A stretch of DNA of 44,548 nucleotides from Phycisphaerae bacterium (GCA_029260135.1 JAJDDV010000220.1:1-44548); one strand, 5' to 3'; shown: positions 18,551-27,824, numbered from the stretch's first letter. Made by a program: numbers and translations. The notes: generated by a model from the sequence alone, not told the origin.

Positions 18551-19118
18551 TGCCGAGTTCGACAGCCGTGGCGTTGCGATCGCCGCCGTTTCGTTCGAGT
18601 GCGGCGAGGATGTGGTCCCGCTCGATGTCTCGCAAGGGGCTCTTTGGGCTTTCCGCGGGGATGGAGGTCGGTCGGATTTCGGGACGTTGTTCGGCGGGGG
18701 GATCGCCGACAACGCACAAACGACGTCGATAGGCGCGGTCGATGGCGACCTCGAGATCCCCCAGTGTCGCGGGCTTGGTCAGGAAATCCACAATGTCCAG
18801 ATGAATCGAACGACGCGCGGTGTCGAGTTCTCCGAAGCCGGTCAGGACGATGCCTTGCGTTTCGGGCCACCGTTGGCGGACCTTCTCGAAAAGGTCAAGA
18901 CCGTTCATGGCGGGAAGAAGGAGGTCGAGCACCAGAATCTCGTGTGGATCACGTTCCATGATGATCAACGCCGCTTCGGCGGACGCCGCGCCGGTCGCCG
19001 GGTAGTCCATGGCGGCTATCGCGGTTACGAGCGTCTCGCGCAGGCGTTGCATGTCCTCGACGACCAGCACGCGCGTCCGCTTCATGGATGTCGAATGTCC
19101 CGCCGTCATGGCATTCAC
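18489..19118 (-). CDS. RegA/ActR-type response regulator with Fis-family helix-turn-helix
   Basis: 209 residues from a GTG at 19118; an ATG at 19085 (MKRTRVLVVED) would give a more compact protein, and the start is undecided. The receiver domain has the acidic pair Glu21-Asp22, phosphorylatable Asp65 in LVLDLLLPAMNG, the switch Thr in VLTGFGE and Lys in FLTKPA. After a Pro-rich linker, the C-terminus is a Fis-type helix-turn-helix (LRDIERDHILAALERNGGD, then AVELGISRRTLFYRL). There is no AAA+ domain, so this is the short RegA/PrrA/ActR architecture, a transcription activator not of the sigma-54 type. No histidine kinase lies nearby, so it is an orphan in this window. Its 3' end overlaps the convergent TPR frame. 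Confidence 0.88.
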   Translation of the reverse strand: MNAMTAGHSTSMKRTRVLVVEDMQRLRETLVTAIAAMDYPATGAASAEAALIIMERDPHEILVLDLLLPAMNGLDLFEKVRQRWPETQGIVLTGFGELDTARRSIHLDIVDFLTKPATLGDLEVAIDRAYRRRLCVVGDPPAEQRPEIRPTSIPAESPKSPLRDIERDHILAALERNGGDRNATAVELGISRRTLFYRLAEYRRETRVP

Positions 19119-19525
19119 GTTCCGTGAGGTTCGGAGGCCCAGCCCGAAACGGGACTTGGTGCCAGTCCGCTACATTCGGCTCGTCCCCGGCCAACCCATC
19201 GCATCGTGCAACATTTGCACTCTCGCCATCACCATCCGCCGCTTGTTTGAAACGAGTTTTTCCATGGCCCGTTCGGCGAGGTCTTGGCATCCTCGCCGAT
19301 TTCAGCGTCTCCACGCCGATATTGTGCGCGATGAAGGGCCGACTCGGCTTCCATTATTAGCTCGCTCTTATTCAACATAAGAGTCCTCTTAAATGAAGCG
19401 GTCGATCCGGCGTAAGCCGCTACGCTTCAGCGGTAACGTCTATAGTCATATAGACATAAATCAGCCGAACGATGTTGACGTCCCGATGGACGGGGCGACG
19501 AACCAAGACGATGGGAGACCGTGAG
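19119..19525. other. intergenic region between response regulator and giant subtilase
   Basis: About 400 bases without a supported gene. It is less GC-rich in its second half and holds three short inverted repeats: AAGAG-tc-CTCTT at 19379-19390, CCGCT/AGCGG at about 19417-19433, and the palindrome at 19438-19455. Promoter or operator DNA for the subtilase gene is plausible. Confidence 0.4.
19438..19455. promoter_or_regulatory. perfect inverted repeat, possible operator
   Basis: GTCTATA-gtca-TATAGAC, 7-bp arms with a four-base centre. It lies 70 bases before the giant subtilase ATG, is AT-rich against a GC-rich background, and includes TATAGT, which could serve as a -10. It looks like a dimeric-regulator site. 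Confidence 0.35.
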
Positions 19526-22500
19526 ATGTATCGGACCGGACGAATTGCCACGATGACGATGACGACCGCCTGGGCGCTGGCGGCGTCCAGCGGGGTGGCC
19601 ACCGCCGCCGTCTACGATTTCAGTACGGGGGCCGGCGTGACGAACTTCGCCTACCGATACGGCGTCCCGAAGGAGCCGAACCCGCCGACCGCGCACACGA
19701 CCCCATCACTGGCCTTTTCCAGCTCTCAATACGCGGCCATCGCTGCCTCGGACAACGCACGCTACACCACCGGGCCGATTGAAGGAGGCCTGATCGCGGC
19801 CGTCAGATTCGTCTTCACGATCGCGGAGCCCGGAGCCGTTGTGACGAGGATGGACGTACGGTGGGAGGGGGCGTCGGACCAGGACAAACCCCAAACCCTC
19901 TGGATGTGGAACGCGTCCGCCGGCGTCTACGTGGAACTCGGTAGCCAGGTCTCTCCGCCGCCGCCGGTCGGGCAACCGCCCGTCAACGGAACGATCACAG
20001 CTACGATCGCGGAGAACGCATCCGCCTTCGTCGACGCCAACAACCAGGTCACGCTTCTCGTCGGCCTCGCCGAAGAAGGCGGGGCGCTCTTTACGGACGA
20101 TGTGAGCCTGACGATAACCGGTGCGGCGTGCAACGTCGATGCGGACTGCGAGGACGGCGTCTTCTGCAACGGCGCTGAAACGTGCGTCGGCGGCGGGTGT
20201 CAGGCCGCGTTACCTGTGAATTGTGACGACGCCGACGCCTGCACGACCGATTCCTGCAACGAACTCGCCGGTACGTGCGACAACATTGCCGTCAGCTGTG
20301 ACGACGGACTGTTCTGTAATGGGGCGGAGACCTGCAACCCGGCGCTGGGCTGCCAGGCGGCGGCGCCGGTCAGCTGTGGCGATACGGATCCCTGCACGGT
20401 CGATTCCTGCAATGAGTTGATCGACGTGTGCGAGCATATGCGGACCGCCGGTCCCGTCGCGCCCAGCGCGCCCGACCCAAGCAGCGGCGCGATCGACAGG
20501 CCGGTCAACACGACCGTGACATGGAATGGCGGTCCGGCCGGTGAACCCGGTTGCAGCAAGACATTCGATGTGTATCTGGGCACGGGCAATCCGCCCGTCA
20601 CGCTCGTCGCCAGCGGGCTGACAGGCACCAGCTATACGCCTGCCGCACTTGCGGAAGTGACCACGTACTTCTGGCAGGTCGTGAGTCATGATTGCTGTGG
20701 ACAGACGTTCGGGGTCGTTTGGAGTTTCACGACGGCCGGGACACCTGTGCTTGCTGCAACGCCGCCGGCCGTAGATTTCTCGCTTATACCTGAACAGATT
20801 GCCACGACGCAGCTCACGCTGACCAACAGTGGAAACGCTTCTACGACGTGGACGGCGACCGAAGCGCCGGTCGTGGCCGGTGGACAGGCGGCCATGATGC
20901 CACACGCGACGGTCGTCCGCCCGCAGGCGATCGATTGGACCAGACCACACGAGCCCACGACACTGATCGTCTCGTTCAAGCGGCCGTCGAACATCGTGGT
21001 CCCGCAGCGTGCCGGACAGCGCGGACGGGGAGTTCCCGTCAAGCGCGGATCATCAGGGTCAGCCGCCACCGTAACGGCATTGTCGAAGATCGCACGCGCC
21101 GGCGTTCACAAATCTTGTGGAACCGCGAAGGTACGCTCCTGCAGGACGATCCCAGTTGATCTCGTTGAAGTGCCAGCCGGTGCTGATCTGCAGGCCGTCG
21201 CGGCCCAGTACGCCGCGATGCCGGAGGTGGACTTTGTTGAACCGAACTACATCTACCATATCGACGCACCCCCGAACGATCCGAGCTTCGGAGCGCTCTG
21301 GGGTCTGCACAACACCGGGCAGACAGGCGGCACGGCTGACGCCGACATTGACGCGCTCGAGGCGTGGGCGACCGCGACCGGGAGCCGGAACATCGTCGTG
21401 GGGGTCATCGACACGGGCGTGGACTACAACCATCCGGAACTGGCCGGAAACATGTGGACCAATGCCGCCGAGTTGAACGGAATCACCGGTGTCGACGACG
21501 ATGCCAACGGAATCATCGACGACATCTACGGCGCGCGCTGGGTCAGCGGAAACGGAGTCGCGACGAGTGGCGATCCGTACGACGACCACTATCACGGAAC
21601 GCATACAGCGGGCACGATTGGAGCGGCCGGGAACAACAGCTTGGGCGTCGTGGGTGTCAACTGGAACGTCCGCATTATGGCGCTCAAGTTCCTGTTCCCC
21701 GTAGCCGGCGGTGGGGCGAGCGGTTACACCGCCGACGCCATCTCAGCCATCGAATACGCCGTCGCCAAGGGGGCTCACATCACCAGCAACTCCTGGGGCG
21801 GCGCTGGGTACAGCCTGGCGCTGAAGAACGCGATTGATGCCGCCGGTGCCGCGGGTCAGTTGTTTGTCGCAGCAGCCGGCAACAGCAACCGCAACACGGA
21901 TCTGTCTCCGGCCTATCCGGCGAGCTATAGCTCGCCGACGATCATCTCGGTCGCGGCCACAGATCACAATGATCTGAGGGCGTACGTTCCGGGTTGGTGG
22001 GGGAGCAACTACGGGGCCACAACCGTCGATCTGGCGGCCCCCGGCGTGGATGTATTGAGCACGTCACCGGGCAACACGTATCGATCCATTAGCGGTACGT
22101 CGATGGCATGCCCGCACGTCAGCGGCGTGGCGGCGCTACTCCTGTCCCTGAATCCAACCCTCGCGCCTCTCGATCTGAAGCAGCTGATTCTGGATAGCGT
22201 CGACCCGATCGCATCAATGACCGGTCTCACCGTGACCGGAGGCCGGTTGAACGCCGCAAACGCCCTGGCTCTCCTGAATCCGTGGCTGAGCTTTACACCG
22301 GCGTCGGGCGTGCTGGCGCCGGGTGAATCCGCGACGATCAGCGTGACCGCGAACGCCGCCGGACTCGCGGCGGGCTTTGCCGACTCGAAGTTGATACGAG
22401 TGACGAGCGGCGACCCGCTCAGCCCACTCGACGTACCGGTCGGTCTCGCCATCGGCATGTGCTTGCTCGACTCGGATTGCGACGATGGTCTTCAGTGCAA

Positions 22501-25414
22501 CGGCGTTGAGAGCTGTGGTCTGGACGGTGTCTGTCTTCCGGGTACACCGATCGTTTGCGACGACGGCATCGCGTGCACAACCGACTCCTGCATTGAGGCG
22601 ACCGGCGCGTGCAATCATCTACCCGACGACGCCGCGTGCAACAACGGGGTTTTCTGTGACGGCGCTGAGATTTGTGACGCCGGGGTGGGATGCACGACCG
22701 GTGCGCCAACCGATTGTGACGATGGTCTCGCCTGCTCGATCGACACCTGCAACGAGGCGGCGACCGCATGTGACCACGCTGGGGATACGCCGGACTGCAT
22801 CACAGGAGGCGTCTGGTACGTGAACGATGATGCCGCGGGCGCCAACAACGGTACGAGCTGGACCCATGCCTACAATCTGCTTCAAGACGCGTTGACGGTC
22901 GCCGTCTACGGCGACCAGATCTGGGTTGCCGGGGGCACGTACAAACCGGACCAGGGCGGCGGGCACGTGACCGGTGACATCAACGAAACCTTTCAGCTCA
23001 ACGACGGCGTAGCGGTGCGCGGGCACTTTTTGGGCACGGAAACGCTGCCCTCCGAGCGCAACCTGCTCAATAGGGGCGATCCGCTTCGACTGTCCGTGCT
23101 CAGCGGTGAGATCGGCTTGCCTGGCAAGGAAGACAACAGCCTGCGTGTGGTTTCGGCGACCGCCGCAAGCGACCGCTCGGTCCTCGATTCATTCACGGTG
23201 ACGGGGGCATTTGGACGCAAGAGTGTTTGGCCTGGATCTCTGGCGGGCGGCCTATTCGTGGACCAAGGAAACCCGACGATCACGAACTGCACATTCACGG
23301 GCAATGAAGCGCCCTACGGTGGCGGCGTGGGCATCAACTTCGCCAGCCCGACACTCATCAACTGCACCTTCAGCGGCAACGTCGTAGGCGACGACGGTGG
23401 CGGCATCTTCAACTACTACTCGAACCCGGTACTGACAGGGTGCAGGTTCCTCGGCAACCTGGCGGACGGGTACGGCGGCGGCTTCGCCGAATGGGGAGGT
23501 ACGTCAACGCTCACCGATTGCAGTTTCATTGGCAATACGGTGCCGACGTTTGGCAGCATGGGCGGTGGGCTCGCGGTCATGTGGCAAGGGCGGCCGAAGG
23601 TGACGAACGGCTTGTTCGCATCCAACACGGCACCGGTCGGCGGCGGCATAGCGAGCTGGTCCGGATCCGTGACTGTGACGAACTGTACGGTTGCGGCAAA
23701 CCGTGCGACAACAGGTATCGGCGGCGTCTACGGCGCAGCCACGGTGACCAACTCCGTGGCGTGGGGCAATACGGATCCATGCACGGCATGCGCGATCGAG
23801 AATAAGCAAATCTCGGTTATGGCCTCCGTCAACCACAGCAATATTGAGGGATGGAGTGGATTGCGCGCGGGCATTGGCAACGTAGGAACTGATCCTCTGT
23901 TCGTGGATCTCGCCGGAGGTGACTATCACGTTGCATCGGGTTCGCCGTGCGTTGACGCCGCTGACAACAGCGCCGTCCCCGCCGGTGTGATCACGGATCT
24001 GGACGGCCGTCCGCGCTTCCTCGACGACCCGAATGTGGTCGACACCGGCGCGGGAGTCGCCCCGATTGTCGACATGGGAGCGTATGAGTTTGATGCACGT
24101 TGTGTGACGGGCGCTGACTGCGACGACGGCGTCTTCTGCAACGGGCTTGAAACGTGCGGCCCGGCGAATCTCTGCCTGGTGGGCGCGGCGGTAAACTGTG
24201 ACGACGGTGTCGCCTGCACGGTCGATGCCTGCAACGAGGCCACCGGTTCGTGCGACAACACGCCCAATCCCGCCGTCTGCGACAACGGTCTGTTCTGCGA
24301 TGGCGTCGAAATGTGCGACGCGCTGCTCGGTTGTCAGGCAGGAACGGTGGAAAACTGCGACGACGGAATCGCCTGCACGGTCGACTCCTGCAACGAAGCG
24401 CTCGGATGCGAGAACGCAGTGGACCACGCGGCTTGCGACAACGGCCTGTTCTGCGACGGTGCCGAAACCTGTGATCCCGTGTGGGACTGTCAGATCGGAG
24501 GCGATCCCTGCCCCGGACAGTCCTGCGACGACGTCACCGACACCTGCGTGGGATGTGTCGCGGATGCCGATTGCGACGACGGCGCCTTCTGTAACGGCGG
24601 GGAAGTCTGCGACCTGCTCGGCGTTTGCCAGCCGGGAACTCCGGTCGATTGTAACGACGGCGTCGATTGCACGGTCGATTCCTGCAGCGGAGCATTCGGC
24701 GCCTGCGACAACGTCGCCAGTGACGCAGCCTGTGACAACGGTCTGATCTGCGACGGTCTCGAATGGTGCGATGCGGTCCTCGATTGCCAATCCGCTGCGC
24801 CGGTCGATTGCGACGACGGTGTCATCTGCACCATCGACAGCTGCAACGAGCCGACCGGAACCTGCACCCATACGCCATCCGACGGGATCTGTGACAACGG
24901 ACTGTTCTGTGACGGAACCGAAGCCTGCGATCCGGTGCTCGACTGCCAGACCGGTCTTCCGCCGAACTGCGGTGCGCTCGGTGACCAGTGCAATGTCGGC
25001 CTGTGCGACGACGTCGCCGCCGTCTGTGTCGCGGACCCCGTGCCCGACGGGACAACCTGCGACGACGGGGATGGCTGCGCAGGGGACACTTGCCAGGCCG
25101 GCGTCTGCGTTCCGTTCAACTGCGGACCGCCGCCGCCGGCGCCGCCGACGGCCCTTGAAGGAGAGATAGGCGAGAAGGCCTCGCTGGCCTGGGAACCGAA
25201 CACCGAGCCCGATCTGGCGGGCTATAACGTCTACCGGGCAACAGCCTCCGGCGGACCCTACGCGCGCGTCGCCACGCTGCTCCCGAAATCTGAGCACCAA
25301 GAGCTTCCCCCGGGTGGCTTCTATTGTTACGTCGTTACCGCCGAGAACAAAGGAGGCAATGAGTCGGGGTACTCGGCTGAGATCTGCGGCACGATTGTGA
25401 TCGAAGGAGGTTAA
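19526..25414 (+). CDS. giant secreted mosaic subtilase with Cys-rich repeats, beta-helix and Fn3 domains
   Basis: 1962 residues from the ATG at 19526, which has GGGAG eight bases upstream and starts a clean signal peptide (cut near ATAAV); in-frame ATGs at 19472 and 19511 lack this. Order: unknown beta-rich N-domain (about 30-190); Cys-rich repeats (about 195-305; C..D.DCEDGVFCNGAETC type); Fn3-like domain (about 310-410); S8 propeptide and protease (about 490-940) with Asp629 in VIDTGVD, His690 in YHGTHTAG, Ser859 in GTSMACPHVSG; beta-sandwich; more Cys-rich units (about 980-1090); a right-handed beta-helix (about 1095-1520; GGVWYVNDDAAGANNG, then repeated 'TNCTFTGN' rungs); many further Cys-rich units (about 1525-1865); and a C-terminal Fn3 (about 1870-1962). 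It is an extracellular protease, possibly adhesive. No sorting tail is visible. Confidence 0.87.
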   Translation: MYRTGRIATMTMTTAWALAASSGVATAAVYDFSTGAGVTNFAYRYGVPKEPNPPTAHTTPSLAFSSSQYAAIAASDNARYTTGPIEGGLIAAVRFVFTIAEPGAVVTRMDVRWEGASDQDKPQTLWMWNASAGVYVELGSQVSPPPPVGQPPVNGTITATIAENASAFVDANNQVTLLVGLAEEGGALFTDDVSLTITGAACNVDADCEDGVFCNGAETCVGGGCQAALPVNCDDADACTTDSCNELAGTCDNIAVSCDDGLFCNGAETCNPALGCQAAAPVSCGDTDPCTVDSCNELIDVCEHMRTAGPVAPSAPDPSSGAIDRPVNTTVTWNGGPAGEPGCSKTFDVYLGTGNPPVTLVASGLTGTSYTPAALAEVTTYFWQVVSHDCCGQTFGVVWSFTTAGTPVLAATPPAVDFSLIPEQIATTQLTLTNSGNASTTWTATEAPVVAGGQAAMMPHATVVRPQAIDWTRPHEPTTLIVSFKRPSNIVVPQRAGQRGRGVPVKRGSSGSAATVTALSKIARAGVHKSCGTAKVRSCRTIPVDLVEVPAGADLQAVAAQYAAMPEVDFVEPNYIYHIDAPPNDPSFGALWGLHNTGQTGGTADADIDALEAWATATGSRNIVVGVIDTGVDYNHPELAGNMWTNAAELNGITGVDDDANGIIDDIYGARWVSGNGVATSGDPYDDHYHGTHTAGTIGAAGNNSLGVVGVNWNVRIMALKFLFPVAGGGASGYTADAISAIEYAVAKGAHITSNSWGGAGYSLALKNAIDAAGAAGQLFVAAAGNSNRNTDLSPAYPASYSSPTIISVAATDHNDLRAYVPGWWGSNYGATTVDLAAPGVDVLSTSPGNTYRSISGTSMACPHVSGVAALLLSLNPTLAPLDLKQLILDSVDPIASMTGLTVTGGRLNAANALALLNPWLSFTPASGVLAPGESATISVTANAAGLAAGFADSKLIRVTSGDPLSPLDVPVGLAIGMCLLDSDCDDGLQCNGVESCGLDGVCLPGTPIVCDDGIACTTDSCIEATGACNHLPDDAACNNGVFCDGAEICDAGVGCTTGAPTDCDDGLACSIDTCNEAATACDHAGDTPDCITGGVWYVNDDAAGANNGTSWTHAYNLLQDALTVAVYGDQIWVAGGTYKPDQGGGHVTGDINETFQLNDGVAVRGHFLGTETLPSERNLLNRGDPLRLSVLSGEIGLPGKEDNSLRVVSATAASDRSVLDSFTVTGAFGRKSVWPGSLAGGLFVDQGNPTITNCTFTGNEAPYGGGVGINFASPTLINCTFSGNVVGDDGGGIFNYYSNPVLTGCRFLGNLADGYGGGFAEWGGTSTLTDCSFIGNTVPTFGSMGGGLAVMWQGRPKVTNGLFASNTAPVGGGIASWSGSVTVTNCTVAANRATTGIGGVYGAATVTNSVAWGNTDPCTACAIENKQISVMASVNHSNIEGWSGLRAGIGNVGTDPLFVDLAGGDYHVASGSPCVDAADNSAVPAGVITDLDGRPRFLDDPNVVDTGAGVAPIVDMGAYEFDARCVTGADCDDGVFCNGLETCGPANLCLVGAAVNCDDGVACTVDACNEATGSCDNTPNPAVCDNGLFCDGVEMCDALLGCQAGTVENCDDGIACTVDSCNEALGCENAVDHAACDNGLFCDGAETCDPVWDCQIGGDPCPGQSCDDVTDTCVGCVADADCDDGAFCNGGEVCDLLGVCQPGTPVDCNDGVDCTVDSCSGAFGACDNVASDAACDNGLICDGLEWCDAVLDCQSAAPVDCDDGVICTIDSCNEPTGTCTHTPSDGICDNGLFCDGTEACDPVLDCQTGLPPNCGALGDQCNVGLCDDVAAVCVADPVPDGTTCDDGDGCAGDTCQAGVCVPFNCGPPPPAPPTALEGEIGEKASLAWEPNTEPDLAGYNVYRATASGGPYARVATLLPKSEHQELPPGGFYCYVVTAENKGGNESGYSAEICGTIVIEGG

Positions 25415-25642
25415 CGCCGCAGCGTAACACGCTGGCCGGAGTGTTGATGGGGGGCAACGTGCGTGGGACCCGCTTGGCGGCCCGCAGACGAGGGGTGTAC
25501 CGACCGCCCTTGAATGTGGATCACAGCGCGGGTCCCACATCGCGCGCAGTCGGCAGCGCACTGTGCCGAGTCAGCCGGGGCATCGGCGACCGCTCTACAC
25601 ATCTTGGGCCGATGTTGGAAGTTGATCCAGCCAAAGGAAAGG
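25415..25642. other. intergenic region with long-range inverted repeat
   Basis: Contains TGGGACCCGC at 25464-25473 and its reverse complement at 25528-25537, enclosing 54 bases. No gene is seen. Confidence 0.4.
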
Positions 25643-25663
25643 CGCCCCGTTCTGCACGGGGCG
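25643..25663 (-). terminator. Rho-independent-type terminator, probably bidirectional
   Basis: Eight-base stem CGCCCCGT / ACGGGGCG with loop TCTGC. On the minus strand it is followed by CCTTTCCTTT, 65 bases after the coiled-coil gene, so it best ends the sigma-factor operon. On the plus strand only a short GCTTTGT follows. Confidence 0.6.
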
Positions 25664-25728
25664 GCTTTGTGGAAGATGTCACAGGCGATCGCTTCTACGC
25701 CGATCCGCGCCGCGACCGCATCCTCTCG

Positions 25729-26439
25729 CTACTCATGATCTTCGCTGTAGATCGTGTGAGCGTTCTCGACAATCGTCTCGAGCATATGCGTACCGGCCTT
25801 GTCGGGTTGGTCCATTTCCAGGTAGATGTCCTTCAGCGCGAACCGAATCGCCGTGCGACATCCGGGCTCCCTGATCTTTTCGAGCAGCCCTTCCAGTCTC
25901 TTCGCCGCCAGGTCCGCCTGACCGCTGCCGACGTGAAGTTCCACGATCGCCTGCGTGGCCATCATCACGGCCTGCGGCGGGTCGAACGCGACGTCCTTCC
26001 AACCGGCGACATAGTCCAGACGGTCCGTCATACGCATCAGCTCGCGCCGTTCGGATTCCCGTTGATGTGAGATCTGAATCCGCTCCATGTCGAGTTGACG
26101 ACGCTGAAGCTGGTATTCGATCTCCACGAGCTGTCGCTGAACGTCGACAACTCTCTCATGCTCGCTGTCAAGTTCCGCTCGCTCCATGGCGGCTTCGAGT
26201 TCGATCTGTTGCATTCGTAGTTGGCGAACATCCTCATCGATGGACATCATTTGGGCCTCGATCTCGCGTTGCGCCGCAAACTCCGCCTGTTCGCGAGACT
26301 GCGCCTCGTCCTGCTCGTCCTCCGTTCGCCCGTCATGTGGGACGGGGTGACGCTCGGAGTCCGCCGGCGCCGTCCCGGCGACCAGAAGCACCAGGGCCGT
26401 TATCGCGAGGATTCTGAAATCGGTCACTCTTCGTAACAT
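25729..26439 (-). CDS. secreted coiled-coil protein, third gene of the ECF sigma operon
   Basis: 236 residues. An N-terminal signal peptide (MLRRVTDFRILAITALVLLV, cut near APADS) is followed by a highly charged helical stretch, about residues 40-150, rich in Glu, Gln and Arg with heptad-like spacing, consistent with a coiled coil. A C-terminal part (about 155-236) contains TPR-like helices (GQADLAAKRLEGLLEKIREP, LKDIYLEMDQPDKAG). I do not recognise a named family. It follows the sigma and anti-sigma genes, is probably exported, and may sense or transmit an envelope signal to the anti-sigma factor (inference). CAGGAG before the ATG supports the start. Its first 107 bases overlap the present anti-sigma frame. 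Confidence 0.65.
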   Translation of the reverse strand: MLRRVTDFRILAITALVLLVAGTAPADSERHPVPHDGRTEDEQDEAQSREQAEFAAQREIEAQMMSIDEDVRQLRMQQIELEAAMERAELDSEHERVVDVQRQLVEIEYQLQRRQLDMERIQISHQRESERRELMRMTDRLDYVAGWKDVAFDPPQAVMMATQAIVELHVGSGQADLAAKRLEGLLEKIREPGCRTAIRFALKDIYLEMDQPDKAGTHMLETIVENAHTIYSEDHE

Positions 26440-27058
26440 GTTCGAATCTCCTGGAATAGAAGGACATACTCGGTGTTTTCATCGAGGTCGCCGTCGACCG
26501 TCGCAATCGCGCGCTATAGACGAAACTCGCCGAAAGAGGAGTCGGCCTTCCACGGTCCCCCCGACTCACCACCGACGTCGCGGTTCTTACCCAGACAGGG
26601 GGCGTTTGGAGGCTCTGTTTCGCTCTGGATTCGTACCGGCCGCCTTTCGGACCGTCCATCCCGTAGGGTCCGGTGTGCGGACCATCCGTCCGGTTCGTCA
26701 ATAAACCCCCCGCGTGCCGATCCACCTCCTGTTGATCCCCTGATGGCGTCGGCAAGAGCAGCAGCATCGTGATCACCGCAGCAGTCGCGAGCATCGCATG
26801 CACGAGCCTTCGTACGCGTCTGCGGTTGACGCGAACGACACGCGGCTCATCGCTCGGCGAGAACGCGAAGGGTGCATCCTGCATCGCGATCCGATCTCCC
26901 AGCGAGGAAAGATCCCGGCCGAGCGACGCATAGGAGAGCGCCGCAGCACCACACCGCGCGCAATCGCGAACGTGCGAAGCGAGACGTTCCTCATCTGCCG
27001 ATGACAATTCGTCGGTCAATCGTTGAATCAGAATCTCGTTACACGATTCGCAATTCAT
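26333..27058 (-). CDS. zinc-finger anti-sigma factor, probably altered C-terminus
   Basis: 241 residues. The cytoplasmic N-terminus has a zf-HC2/ASD-type zinc site: Cys3, Cys6, His29, Cys33 and Cys36 (HVRDCARC). One membrane helix follows at about 85-104. These proteins bind and hold an ECF sigma factor until an external signal arrives. The start overlaps the sigma gene stop by 20 bases, so translation is coupled. After the helix the protein has no family features; a dispersed genomic repeat (26663-26686) is read as residues about 124-132, and the rest is Arg/Ser-rich, overlapping the next gene by 107 bases. Another frame in the same stretch reads ATVDGDLDENTEYVLLFQEI and stops at 26424, beside the next gene's start. 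That is probably the original C-terminus, so a frameshift is likely. Confidence 0.7.
   Translation of the reverse strand: MNCESCNEILIQRLTDELSSADEERLASHVRDCARCGAAALSYASLGRDLSSLGDRIAMQDAPFAFSPSDEPRVVRVNRRRVRRLVHAMLATAAVITMLLLLPTPSGDQQEVDRHAGGLLTNRTDGPHTGPYGMDGPKGGRYESRAKQSLQTPPVWVRTATSVVSRGDRGRPTPLSASFVYSARLRRSTATSMKTPSMSFYSRRFEHVTKSDRFQNPRDNGPGASGRRDGAGGLRASPRPT
26663..26686 (+). repeat. palindromic repeat family E, copy 1 (inside anti-sigma gene)
   Basis: Core GGTCCGGTGTGCGGACC with flanking GTAG and ATC. Other copies are at 32707-32730 and 36351-36374. This one lies within the coding sequence of the anti-sigma factor. Confidence 0.75.
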
Positions 27059-27644
27059 CCGTCGTTTCCGTTTCTCCGGTCCGGCCGTGCAGGCTTCTGA
27101 CCGCCTTGTGCAGATTGCTCTTCACCGTTCCGGCTGGACATCCCAGCACCGCCGCCGTTTCTTCGATCGACCGCCCCAGAATGAGCCGGAGCGTCACTAC
27201 CTCGCGTTGTCGACCCGGAAGGCGCAGGATCGACCTGTGCAGCGTCTGGAGCCGATCCGCTCTCTCGGCACAAGCGCCGTCATCCTCCGGTCCCGCAACG
27301 TCCGTGACGGAAAACGGCGCCGGAGCGACCCCGTGTCGCCTCCGTGTCTCACGGCAAACACGGACGGAGAATCCCGCCGTCCAGGTCCACCACGACACGC
27401 CGGGGCGTTTGCGACGTCTACGCTGCCACGCCCGCGTCAGCGACTCCTGCGCGGCATCGCTCGCGTCGGCGTCGTTTCCGAGCAGCGCCAGGCAAAGGCG
27501 GTACACCCGGACCGAAAGTTCCGCAAAACAGGGCCGCTCTGGATCATCTCGCCTGGTCAAGAGTCGCTCGTCGCATCTGTGAAGTAAATGTCGTTCCCCG
27601 TGCCGGGGTTCACTCGAAACGACCGATCCGTGGAATCGTATCAC
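27039..27644 (-). CDS. ECF-family RNA polymerase sigma factor
   Basis: 201 residues from a GTG at 27644. The first 40 residues are unlike sigma factors, so a later start (for example a TTG near residue 29) is possible. Region 2 is at about 42-105 (YRLCLALLGNDADASDAAQE, then SLTRAW and WWTWTAGFSVRVCRE). Region 4 is at about 135-190 (LPGRQREVVTLRLILGRSIE, then GCPAGTVKSNLHKAVRSL), carrying the -35-binding helix-turn-helix. The short linker with no region 3 is typical of group 4 sigma factors. It directs RNA polymerase to a small regulon in response to a signal passed by the anti-sigma factor whose gene overlaps its end. Confidence 0.87.
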   Translation of the reverse strand: MIRFHGSVVSSEPRHGERHLLHRCDERLLTRRDDPERPCFAELSVRVYRLCLALLGNDADASDAAQESLTRAWQRRRRKRPGVSWWTWTAGFSVRVCRETRRRHGVAPAPFSVTDVAGPEDDGACAERADRLQTLHRSILRLPGRQREVVTLRLILGRSIEETAAVLGCPAGTVKSNLHKAVRSLHGRTGETETTDELRIV

Positions 27645-27824
27645 GGGACCGCCCGCAGCGCAGAGATCAGCGGATCGTTCGCGTACTGAGTCTCGATCTC
27701 AGCGAAGAAACGCCGCCAAAGACTGCCGCAACGCCACAACAGACAACAAGTTACGCCCATGCTGCCTGTGACCTGTCGTTGTCTCCAGCGTGCGGAAGCC
27801 CGGACCGGGCCCACTCGTCTGCCA

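Noticed and set aside
19526..25414. The regular Cys-rich repeats as a DNA tandem repeat or CRISPR-like array
   Set aside because: The periodicity is in the protein, spacing varies, and third codon positions differ; it is coding repeat, not an array.
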